A DNA stretch of 50,940 nucleotides from Klebsormidium nitens (lineage: Eukaryota; Streptophyta; Klebsormidiophyceae; Klebsormidiales; Klebsormidiaceae): positions 7,216 through 58,155 of the forward strand of contig DF237513.1 in assembly GCA_000708835.1 (NCBI GenBank), given 5' to 3'. Below the pieces are notes generated by a model, which did not search any database, was not told where the DNA came from, and was given only the letters and a program-made list of their open reading frames with translations. Shown one piece after another: positions 26,374 through 36,352 of this stretch. The translations under genes were made by a program, and so were the position numbers. The first letter of the stretch is position 1. Every line of letters begins with the position of its first letter.

Positions 26374-27986
26374 CCGGGACAATTGAAGTCACCGCACAGC
26401 TACGATAAACTGCTTACGAGCCTGGCTGGCCGCTGCATGAATTGTTCGGAAAAGATGTCGCAGGAAACCGCTTTGCCTAGGGGATGGCAGACCTGCTACT
26501 TATTTCCGCATCGGGCCAGACTATAGGGTCAGGATATGAGATACTTATACAGATTCAGCGCAAGAAGCGGCACGGGGTGGCCGACCCACAGGTGAGAAGC
26601 AGGGGTGACTCAGCAAGCCTTCGGCATAGGAGCTGTTGAAGCCGCTTCGAAGAGGAGTGCTCTGGAGTTTTTACTACGACGCTCCTGTCGCTTGCAGCTC
26701 GCTTTGCAGACTCTGTCCTTGTCTGAAGCAGTCCATTCCGGCTCTGACTTGTTCGTGTGCTTTCCTACAGGCTACCTACAGTCCTTCACTCCGAGATCAG
26801 AAGACCCGTTAAGAAGTCTCAAATCGATTGAGCTTTTTGAAGTGAATACAGTTGCACGCAGATTATCAGCTCTGTATACAATACACCGTCAAGTAGATGG
26901 TCACAGTCGAGGATAGGTCAGGTATTTGTGCGCAGTGACGTTATAGGGGTAGCTTGCTAAAGTTGGCCTCTTGTTCGGACGAGGGGAGCTTCTTCAGCGG
27001 GAAGCCCGCTCGTGCCAAGTACTCTTAAGGAGCTGCTTGGCACCGCTATGAGATTGGAAAAATTGGTGATTGCATTGCGTTATGCATGTGATCTGTCCAA
27101 CACAGCGGTGCTACTGCGAGTTGCTGACTCTCCGCCACCTGTACATTATACAAATGTTGCACACTAGTTCCAACGGTTCAAGTTCATGAAATTTCCGTGC
27201 CACAATGTATACCATTGATAGCTAGCGGACCGTACGCTTATGATCATAATGTCAAGGCGCAGTTCTGCTTCAGATCTCATGGCACAGATCTGCTCTACTT
27301 CTGTCACAGTGTCGAAGTGCAAATCTGCTCATGATATCGATTCATGTGGGTCCAAAAACATGGGTGAGAGCTTCTAAAGGGGTCGCATGCCAGGTACTAC
27401 CCTCCGGCGCAAAAGTACCCCGTCCAGAATCTCAACCAATGGCCAATTTGGCAAGGAATCCAGGCTTCCGATCGTTCGACAACAGCGCAGGAGGGGGGAA
27501 CCTTCCGTGCAAGACACGGGCTCAGGCCATGCCGGGCGGGCATGCTTTTTACTGAGGTCGACCAAATGCATATTAGCGCAGTCGTGGTGTCTCCACCTGA
27601 TGACCCTACCGAGCTGGTATGCTCAAACTGTATACCCCAAATTGACATACTAGTCAGATCATGCTCGGAAATTGCTGCCTAAAAACCTCGACGCGGGCAT
27701 GCATTCTGCCCTGCTGCATGCTCCGTTTGCCGCAGCTTCATGCAGACGTGTGGGCCGTCCAAATGCAATGATAGGCAGGCGCAAAGCAATGCAAGCCAGG
27801 CCAAAGCTCGGAACTGATTGGGACATCGATGATCACCTCCAAATTCAGTCTTGATCTTGCTTGTTTGCACCTATGCGGTAGTAGATTCCAAAAGCACTTC
27901 GTCACGGTGCTAGATGAAAGATTAAGGGAGCCGACTAAAGTATGGAAATAACCTCTTCAAAGAGTACTGAATGGCAACCCCGGGGC
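26374..27986. other. Convergent intergenic region (Furry 3' / SpoU 3')
   Basis: About 1.6 kb, lower in GC than the flanking exons. It holds only short frames without family resemblance. A 36-codon frame at 26484-26591 ends at a good GTGAGA donor but has no recognisable continuation. Probably 3' UTRs and spacer. Confidence 0.45.
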
Positions 27987-30900
27987 TCATGAACTTTGGC
28001 TACTCAGCAATTGCGCCAGCACATCGTCTGGCTGCTTCGTTTCCTCGACTTGCGCTCCAGCCCCGACCTTGGATTGCACGCTGGCAAGTGGGCGGGGCGC
28101 CAGCAGTTCGTGGAGCAGGATGCCGGCTGCCACGCTCACATTCAATGAATCTACCACCACATCCCCGCGCCTGTCAGCCAGTCGCTCGTGGATTCCTTCG
28201 TCGTCGCTCCCATCGCCGTCGTCATCACCCTCGCCTTGAACTACGTCGACCTCATCTCTATCGTTCTGAACGGAAGCATCTAGGATGGGAAAGGCCGTGC
28301 CCTTGCCGGCTATCCGAACGAACCCAGAACATGCTCGACGAACGTTCGTCCGAAGGCCAACGCCCTGCACAAGGAACGGAAGGAGCTGAGCTGGACGACA
28401 TTTTTGCCGTTCAGGCCGGTCGTCAGGAATCCCATCATGAGCGCATTGCTTGCCCTCCCACTTCACGAAGTGAAATCGAGTGTCTGGTAAGTGTCCAGTG
28501 GGCCTCCTCGCTTCATCAAACTTCCTCCGACAGCGACTTTTTCAGGTCGGCACCGGGGTAGAGAGCAGTGTGTGTCCTCACCTCGTTGCCTAGCACAATA
28601 ATGGAGGGGACCCCTTTGGGCAGTTCCGTGATAAGTGGCGCATCTGGGTCTGCGCTGGCCCCCAGCACCCGCCAGCCGTCCTGCACCGCCAGCTCGAGAG
28701 TGGTGGGCATGTTGTCGCAGCTGAACACCTCCAGCGCCTCCGCGGCGCCCGCGCTCGCCTTGCTCACCACCGCCCTGAACAATTAAACACATGGCCTCCA
28801 CCGTTTACTCCTTGCAATGCTTATCACGTGACAATAATGCAGAGGGGGGCCGCCCGACCACCATGGGCGGAAGAGGGGCCAGCCGTGAGCTAATCCTACC
28901 TGAGTTTTATCACAACCTGTCTCACTATGGTTTGCCACACGGATTTTTTTTGAATATTGGCATGCAATCGCGACCCCCCAATCTCGACTTCCCAACTTCA
29001 GTGTTCATTGCCAGGCTGTGTCTCCGCGGCACGAGCTTACGTGAGTGGCGAGGAGTTCCTGGCGCACGTGAGCACGCCGGCGGCCCCGAGGAAGTAGGCG
29101 GACCGCAGCACCGCGCCAAAGTTCTGGGGATCCACCACCTCGTCCAGCGCCACCCACACGGGGGCAGCCGCTGAGGGGGCCGCCTCGGCTGGCGGGGGGG
29201 GCAGCTCGTCCAGCCCAGTGAAGCCAAGGGGGGCAGCGTCGAGAACCAGCCCCTGAAAATGCAGGAACAATCGCATGAGCATGTGGTACAAGGATGCAGC
29301 AGAGCTCTGCACCTTGGGCCGCTAGCTTGGGAAGCTGGACACGGCATGCGGGGTGGCAAACATCAAAAGACAGCGTTGGCGCCACGCAAACGAGCCACTT
29401 GCAAAGCCTGCAATTATTATACTGAAGTCTGCCCGAATCACATGCTGGCGAAGGCGCTGCACTGCCAGGGGCCGGGCGGGAGGCGCGCACCTGATGGGGC
29501 CGGTTGTCTGCCAATAGGTTGAGCGTGTGCTTTGACGCCTCTCGGAGCGCCGCGCCCGCTGCCTGAGCCTCCTGTTTGATGCGTTCAACCGCGGCCTTGT
29601 CGCCCTTCTTGCGCGGCCGCAGGTTCTCCTGGACAACACCAAAAAAAGTGCGCCACAATCAGTTGAAGTGGAAACATGTTAACTTGCCAGCCATACAGAA
29701 CGGGGTATTAATCAGGGCTTCAGCTTTACAACGCTCGGTCTCCACGTTCCAACTAAAAGCGTTGCCCTGTGACTGTGCACTGGACAGCCCAGCCCAGTGT
29801 TGTGTGTCTGTGTCTGACCTGCACATACAGCGTGAACAGCTCGCGCCTGCCCGCGCGGATGGCCGCATGCACTGGCGCAACCCCATACAGCACCTCGCCG
29901 CTCAGCTCAATGCCCCCCCGCACTAGAGGACCCACTTCCTCCTCCTCCCCAGGGCGCCCCCGCCCCCTGCGGTAGTCCTGCCTGCCCCATTCATTCTCAC
30001 CGCCCCAAGCCTGCCGCTCTGGCTCTGCGTACTGCCCCTGGCTTCTGCTCGCCGCACCACCACCACCACCGCTGACGTCCCTCCTGCTACTCGCAGACCG
30101 CTGCTCCCCGCCCCTCCTCCCTCGCTCGTTGTACTTACTGATTCCTGGCCTCATCCTGTCTCTGCCCCCTTGCTGCCCCGCTGGCCTCCTTCCGTACTGG
30201 TTGCCACCACCACCACCACCACCATCAGCATCGTCCCACATTGGAGCCCCTGGCTCACTGGCAAAGTCTCGCCTCTGCCTCGTGTACCCCTCCTCTGCCA
30301 TGTAATCCTCCATTTCCTCCTGCCCTTGCTTGCCTGCCGGCCTCCTCCTCTCAACCTTGTCCAGGTACTCGCCCCATTCTCCATCCCACTCTGCCGTCTG
30401 TGAGCGCCGCCTGGCACCACCTCCACGTGAGTCGCTGCTACGATTGTATGACGTGCTGGCCCTGCCCCCCGTACGATCGCTGGGCCCCGGCGCGGTCTCC
30501 CGGTCGTCCACTTGTCCCCATTCGTCAATGTACTCTTTGCGTGGTGGTCGCGAACCTGTATTCAGGTCTTTCTCTGCCCCATATGTTCTAAAAGAACGAG
30601 CACCACCGTCAGCATTCCAGTCATTGTTGGTCCGTCTGGTTGGACGTTCAGAGTAAGCACCACTACGACCGTTATCATTCCAACCGCCGCCAGCCCCTCT
30701 GCGCTGATCCTGCCCCTGCTGCTCGTTTTCCTGCGGATCAGCATCCTCCAACCACAAGCTCTTCCCGGCCCCCCGTGCTCCGCTGCCACTCTTGCTTCCC
30801 AGTGTCCTCCGGACTGTCCAGCTTGAAGACCCAATTGGAAGAACCTGCGGCAATTGCAAAAAGGGCACCCGCTTCAGAATGCTTCTTTCTGCAGTCTGAG

Positions 30901-31144
30901 CGGCCAAAGGCGCCATGTGCCATGACTTCCGTACAGCACAACTCCACATGGTACAGACTAGCACTTCTGCAATGGCGCTGCGGTGGTTGCAAGTCGCGGA
31001 CGTTTGAGGAGCAGAGACTTCCCTCCTGAAGCCTGTGAAGGTGCCAGACACAAGGAAACCTTCAGACTTCAGTCTCCAGAATAGGGAGCCAGGCGCTGCC
31101 ACACTGACAGTGCCACAGTCCACTGCCACTTGCTGCCACCCCAT
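27987..31144 (-). CDS. SpoU/TrmH-family RNA 2'-O-methyltransferase, organellar (RlmB/MRM1-like)
   Basis: SPOUT-superfamily enzyme that methylates a ribose 2'-OH; RlmB/MRM1 relatives act on the large-subunit rRNA of bacteria and organelles. Five exons join in phase: 29819-31144, 29491-29628, 29041-29252, 28582-28774 and 27987-28364 (748 aa). The first 420 residues are a presequence plus a Gly/Arg/Glu/Asp-rich, probably disordered region with a seven-Gly run. The substrate-binding domain begins GEVLYGVAPVHAAIRAGRREL. The catalytic knot has all three SpoU motifs: NFGAVLRSAYFLGAAGV, IIVLGNEGVGLR and VDSLNVSVAAGILLHELL. An acidic insert (about 30 residues rich in Asp/Glu/Gly) separates motifs 2 and 3. 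Target and compartment are inferred from family. Divergent from ATPD by 602 bp. Confidence 0.9.
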
Positions 31145-31746
31145 GTTAAAGGCCCAGGGTTCCGTTGTTTTCGGAAAGCAGTACCAATGTGCCGCGATCA
31201 GTATGTAATTGCACTTAGTCTATTGTATCAAGGTTTAATCTAAACTTTACAACGACAGCCAGGGGGTAGAACCCGGCGAATGTGGCCGCGAGGGTGGCCG
31301 CAGTGCAACGTGACTTCCCTTTTTCGTGGAATGTAGGAAGTTGGGACCTGGCTGACCGGTATCAGGCCTACCGGGCAAGGAATTGTTTTGCCGGGCGCAA
31401 TCGACGCAACCCGGTACCATCAGCCATTGGTCTGCAATTTAAGGTTAAACAGCTCTTGTTCGACGCCAAACCTTCGATGTTCGCCGAACTCGTTGGGTAA
31501 CCTATAAGTACATGTACCAATTTGAAGGACCGAAATAAGAAAGAAATTGATTGGCCAGCGTGCATTGCTGTTGGATGCACGTGTCAAAGTCACTGTGGAA
31601 TCTGAGAGGAAGTAGGGGATTCCGAAAACTTTTCGGAAAAGGAGGGGAAGCGCATTACGGTACGATCAGGTAGGCGCATCCAATATTGCTGGGCGCTTAT
31701 TTTCTTCTTTGCCTGAGCGGCTCAGGCAGCTTTACTGTCTGCAAGG
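31145..31746. promoter_or_regulatory. Divergent intergenic region between SpoU methyltransferase and ATPD
   Basis: These 602 bp must hold both promoters. A 19-bp hyphenated palindrome (31620-31638) lies about 110 bp before ATPD, and its half-site TTTTCGGAA recurs at 31168-31176, about 25 bp before the SpoU start. A cluster of ACCGGT/CCGGG/GGTACC words lies at 31355-31420. No coding frame is supported. Confidence 0.55.
31620..31638. repeat. Perfect 19-bp palindrome upstream of ATPD
   Basis: TTCCGAAAA-C-TTTTCGGAA, two nine-base arms around one base. Such symmetry is typical of a dimeric transcription factor site. A lone half-site sits at the other end of the same promoter region (31168-31176). 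No known factor is assigned. Confidence 0.55.
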
Positions 31747-32580
31747 ATGAAGGCTGTCGCTCAGACCGCGGCCCGGGGGCTTCGCATCCCTGCAGGATGC
31801 TCTGTCTTGGGGAGCGCATGTTCTCAGCAGCAACAGGGTCGGACTCCGCCGGTAATGGCACGGCAGAGCAGACTGTCATTCACAACGGCCGCAAGCAACG
31901 TGGCTGCTTGCTACATGGGTAGCAGGCTGCGTGGGGTATCTGCATTGAGGCAAGGGAGGCGACCAGCACGAGGAGTGGTGGTCATGGGAGTGCAGGAGCA
32001 GGTAGCCAAGGGCTACGCCAAGGCGCTCATGGAGCTTGCTCAGAGCAAGGGGGCTGCAGATGCAATTGCTGCTGACATGGAGAAATTGGAGGCCCTAGTT
32101 GAGAACCCGGATGTTGTGAACTTCCTGTATAATCCCGTCGCGGATGTCTCCAAGAAGCGGCAGCTAATTGGGACATTGGGCAAGGATGGTGGCTTCAGCA
32201 AGTACACCGTGAACTTCCTCAACCTCCTCGTTGAGAAGAAGCGCATTAATGCTGTGGGGTCTGTCATCAAAGCCTTCCAGGATCTGTACAATGACATGAC
32301 GCAGACCCAAGTTGCGACCGTTGTGTCAGCGATCAAGCTCGAGAATGAGCAGCAGGCCCTCATTGCAAAGAAGTTGCAGACATTAACCGGCGCCAAGAAC
32401 ATCAAGTTGAAGAATGAGGTGGATCCGGAGCTGATTGCTGGGTTTGTGCTGAAGTATGGCAAGGGGCAGTCGGAAGAGATTGACTTCAGCGTCAAAGGGC
32501 AGCTAGACAGGTTGAGACTCGAGTTTGAGAGCGGGTTGGGAGCAGCAGCAGAAGAGGCGGAGGAAAAGGTTGCAGCATAG
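31747..32580 (+). CDS. ATPD: Chloroplast ATP synthase delta subunit
   Basis: CF1 delta (OSCP homologue) forms part of the peripheral stalk that joins the F1 head to subunit b on the stromal side of the thylakoid. A single uninterrupted exon encodes 277 aa. Residues 1 to about 80 are a basic, Ser/Ala/Gln-rich transit peptide; the mature chain starts near VQEQVAKGYAKALMELAQ. The helical N-domain (VVNFLYNPVADVSKKRQLI, FLNLLVEKKR) is followed by the C-terminal segment VDPELIAGFVLKYG, which is diagnostic of the family. The tail is Glu/Ala-rich. The first ATG in the frame fits the transit peptide. It is the only intronless gene among nine. Confidence 0.96.
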   Translation: MKAVAQTAARGLRIPAGCSVLGSACSQQQQGRTPPVMARQSRLSFTTAASNVAACYMGSRLRGVSALRQGRRPARGVVVMGVQEQVAKGYAKALMELAQSKGAADAIAADMEKLEALVENPDVVNFLYNPVADVSKKRQLIGTLGKDGGFSKYTVNFLNLLVEKKRINAVGSVIKAFQDLYNDMTQTQVATVVSAIKLENEQQALIAKKLQTLTGAKNIKLKNEVDPELIAGFVLKYGKGQSEEIDFSVKGQLDRLRLEFESGLGAAAEEAEEKVAA

Positions 32581-33836
32581 TTACCTGCGCGAAGACAACA
32601 GCAATTCTCCGAGCTTACTAAATTTTGCAGTATGTCTCACTTGGAGGCACTGATGAGTTGATCAAGCAACCCCTGTGGGCTGCAGTTTTTGCGCAGCTTC
32701 TTTTGAACAAGGGTTCTTGCAGACAGGATGAGTTGGCATTGCTGCCAAGGACGAGAGTGTGTGCTCGATTTCACTGTGCGCACAGTCTCATAAAAGGCAT
32801 TGTTCCTAAGGGTTCCAACGTGTGAAGAGATTTCGAATGTATATGGGCTCAGAGTGCTGGCTCAAGAGGGCTAGCCAACGCTGTCTGTGATTCCTCCGGT
32901 AGACAGTTTGCCCACAAGTCTGATTTGGCAGCATAATAACTTTGCATGGTTGCCTGAACACCATGTGCGACATGTTCAAGGAATTACATCTGTAGTTTGA
33001 GGTTCGCACAGATCTGCTGTCATTAGCACCCCGGGCCTTGTGAATTATCCTTACATCTTTAGCATTTTTGCTCAGGAATCTGCCATCTCGTGAAGTGTAG
33101 GTTTGTAGGACTTTGATCAAGATGACTTGCCGCTGTATAGCAAGCTGCACAGTCAGCTCATTGTGCCCCGGTCTCACCATTGCGTTGCCCAATGGCTCAT
33201 GTGAGTTGGCGTGCATATATCAGATTGCAAGCATGACAATATGCAGGGTTTAGGATACACCATGATAGAAATGACAAGGGGTGACCGTTTTGCTAAGACA
33301 AAGGCCCGAAAGCTTTCTCGCAAAACTATGGCTACATGGATCAATATGCCATGGAAGCCTACGGCCCATGTGGCTACGGCTTTTGAAAAGAGAACATCAG
33401 TCCGCGCGGAACTAGGAACAAAATCAGTGACATAGCCACTCGAACCTAGATTGTACAAATGCCCCACACATGATCCTGTCACATCTCACATCGCATGCAG
33501 TCAGGTAACGAAGTAAGGCATAGCCTGTGGTCGGATTGAAGCGTGGCAGATCAAAGGCGTACGCATGATCGGTGAAGGGAATAATACGACCATCTTCACA
33601 TATAAGCCATTGATCGCTTGTGCCACATATTGTTCTTGTGCTTCAAGCCCCACTCTCAATTATTCGCTTTAGTTGCAAATTGTGTGCAGACAAATTGATT
33701 GCCACAATGTACCAAGCTTAAAGTAGGTAGAGGTGAGAGAAGCATGCCCGAAGGATATGTAAGAGTGGCAAAGCTGCTCTTCAAAGCCGGAAGAGACTCC
33801 ACGATCAATAGAGCAACCTACTCGTGCCAAGTAACA
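32581..33836. other. Convergent intergenic region (ATPD 3' / NDHN 3')
   Basis: About 1.26 kb of moderate-GC sequence between converging genes. Short frames only, none recognised. Presumed 3' UTRs. Confidence 0.5.
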
Positions 33837-35609
33837 TCAGACTTGGGTCTTCTTCTCTCCGGGAAGGATTGTTGCGTCCGGTGGGGGCATGCCAACAATC
33901 TCTTTCAATGGGTACCACTCAACTTGCCGGCTGCAAAACAAAGAAAGTAAGTTGGTAAGCCGGATGCTATGATTGATGAAAAAACAGAATCGTAACACAA
34001 GAGCTCCCTAAAACGAGGTGTTACAAGCAATACAGGATGCCTGTCCACTCAGCTTTACTCCAGGATTTTGAAGCTTGAAGTGCAGCATCTTCTAGCAAGT
34101 AACTCAAGACGTGTGTGATTGCACAGCACACTGGGTGCACAAGGAGCCTGTAGCAGACATGGCATTGCACCCAGACTTTGGCTGCACTCTATTGAGCTGA
34201 TTGAGCATTAAGTCCGTCAACTTCCATGAAGGAGGACAACACGCTGCAGGTTGTCAGATGACGGAATAACTTACGCTCCACCCATTTCAACAACAACTCG
34301 GACTTTAGGACGGAGGACTGGAATCAGGGTGAGGTACTGCAACTCCGCACGTGACAAAACCTGCAGGATTGAAAAGTCAGTCAGATATCAATGTGCCAGT
34401 GCCGGGCAAACAATCTCCATGTAAGTCTTGATTCCTTGATCATTGAGGGTAAAACAAAACAGAACTTATACAATGAGGCAAGCAAGACCACACGGAAAAA
34501 GTAGTGCCAGAGCTTTCAAGTTCAAGGTAGATGGAGGTTGCTTCTGCTTTTGCCTTGCGTGACCGAACTTGCTGGAATCCATTGTGAAAAGCAGCTCGGA
34601 TCATGTAAATCAAGCTCTGACAGATATCTGGAGGCGCACGGTCCAGGCAACACATCCCTGGTCCGAAGGAATGGTGTCTGAGAGGTGCCTCACCTTGCCA
34701 TCGGTCAGCCACAGCACTAGACCCTTGGAGTCCGGATGGAGCAGGGACAACCGGAAGTCAACTTCTGGAGGCATGTAGAAGGTTGCAATAGGCTCTTTTC
34801 CAAAGTGGGCCTGCAAAGATTGAGCTCGTCATTCAGGGTGCGGGGCCCAGCTCAAGTTCCTCAACGGGAGCAGTGCATTTGAAACAAGCAAACTGTGTGG
34901 CTCTTATGTCAATTCTATGCTGGTGAACGTAAGTCCGACGCCAAGCCACACTATCCCTCCGTCACCAAGTTGAGCACACACATCTGGCATCTGGTGACAT
35001 GATGCAAAAGCTTGACCTACCGGACATGTCCTTGAACGTGCTCTCAAGGAAATCTTTCCCTAGTGCCAGCGCAGTCAAAGTGCACACAATGCAACTCTGT
35101 AGCTTTTGATCCACAAAAGTGCTGCTTACCGGCCTAACCCCATGGACTTTCATCAGGTATGCTTCTGGGTCCCCAAGACCCCTTGCATTCAGATTGAGTA
35201 TGTGATACCCTTCGTCTTTCAGCTTCAACACGTATCGTCCCTCGGGGCCACCTTCCAAGGGCATGTACATGGCCATGGCCCCATTCTGCTCCACATCCTC
35301 ATACCATTTGCCGGTGTCAAACCTGAGCAAGTCTCTTCCGACAAAGTCCAGCAGACCACAGGTTGTTTCACCCTTCTGCACTGCATTGTTCTTCCTCTTC
35401 TCAGCTGAAATCAGGTTGGATTGTGGAAGGAGCAATGAAGACCCAGACAGAAAGGGCTTGGATGCCGTGCCACAGCGCCTAGCAGATGGAAGGTATGACG
35501 CAGACGCTGCAGCACTTTGCCTGGATCGCCTAGCATCCGAATGTTGAGCAAACGCCACCCCCGCAGTCTGGCCTGCGACCACCCCATTGGATACTACGGT
35601 CCCTGCCAT
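33837..35609 (-). CDS. NDHN: Plastid NAD(P)H dehydrogenase complex subunit N
   Basis: NdhN is a nuclear-encoded stromal subunit of subcomplex A of the chloroplast NDH complex (ferredoxin-plastoquinone reductase, PSI cyclic electron flow). Four exons join in phase: 35130-35609, 34694-34810, 34275-34360 and 33837-33930 (258 aa). The start is the ATG at 35609 (MAGTVVSNGV). The frame extends four codons further upstream only through a TTG. A transit peptide of about 70 residues precedes DFVGRDLLRFDTGKWYEDVE, and then EGRYVLKLKDEGYHIL, the near-invariant ARGLGDPEAYL, PPEVDFRLSLLHPDSKGLV and LRPKVRVVVEMGGA. The last exon gives EWYPLKEIVG and a short extra tail. All these segments follow cyanobacterial/plant NdhN. 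Divergent from the carrier gene. Confidence 0.94.
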
Positions 35610-36352
35610 TTCGGATACCAAAGCCTAAGGCTAAGGAGAGGTCAAACGGTTTCCAGCAGCAACCTCAGTGCACAATCAAAGCATCTACCCAGCTGCCGGC
35701 ACCTCGGGCCCTTCCTCTGGAGTCAAGACTGTCTTGAATCTTGACAAAGAAACTTTGAAAGGAACTGACCTTCGATCAAATGAAACTTTCATTAAATTGA
35801 AAGGCCCAGCCATACGCAAGGTTAGTGTCACCTAGGTGGATAACCCTAAAAGCAAGGTTCCCGTTTCCATGTTTCCGGCCCGTGAGCTCTTCGCAGGACC
35901 ACTCCACCCGGTTTCTTTGACGCGAGCCTCCAGGTCGCCCACGGTTGCGCGTTAACCCACCTTCAACTGCACCTGTGCTGTATCATTTATAACGAATTTG
36001 CAGCTGAACTCCCCATCCTTGTCCCTCACTTTAAGTTTCTGCTCTTCGAATGCAAATAAGCTGCAGCTAGAGTCGGATAGACCATCCACAAACCTTCTCA
36101 CATTGACAAGTAGGTAGTTGCTGAGACTCAGAGAGTGGAACAGAGGAGGTAGCTAGATGTTGGAAAGTTGGCAGAGTATGTGATCATTAGGTGCTACCAT
36201 GTGTTGCAGACAAAAGAACCCCAGTACAAAGTCCCCACCTTTGTCCGACTGCCAGCATTGAGTAAGGATGCATCGGATTGCCGTCAATATCTCCGTAGTC
36301 ACAAGATCTAAATACATTTGCTCCAAACTCCAATTCTGACCGCTGCTGAGCC
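35610..36352. promoter_or_regulatory. Divergent intergenic region between NDHN and mitochondrial carrier
   Basis: These 743 bp separate the two start codons. A telo-box-like AACCCTAAA (35842-35850) lies about 235 bp upstream of NDHN. Nothing else recognisable is seen. Confidence 0.5.
35842..35850 (+). promoter_or_regulatory. Telo-box-like element upstream of NDHN
   Basis: AACCCTAAA matches the plant telo-box core. Its distance from the NDHN start (about 235 bp) is similar to that of the telo-box pair before the Furry homologue. Function not shown. Confidence 0.3.

Noticed and set aside
26484-26591. A 36-codon frame starting MADLLLISASG and ending at a good GTGAGA donor
   Set aside because: No acceptor downstream gives a recognisable or long continuation before 27986, and the product resembles nothing I know. 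It may be a small gene or chance.
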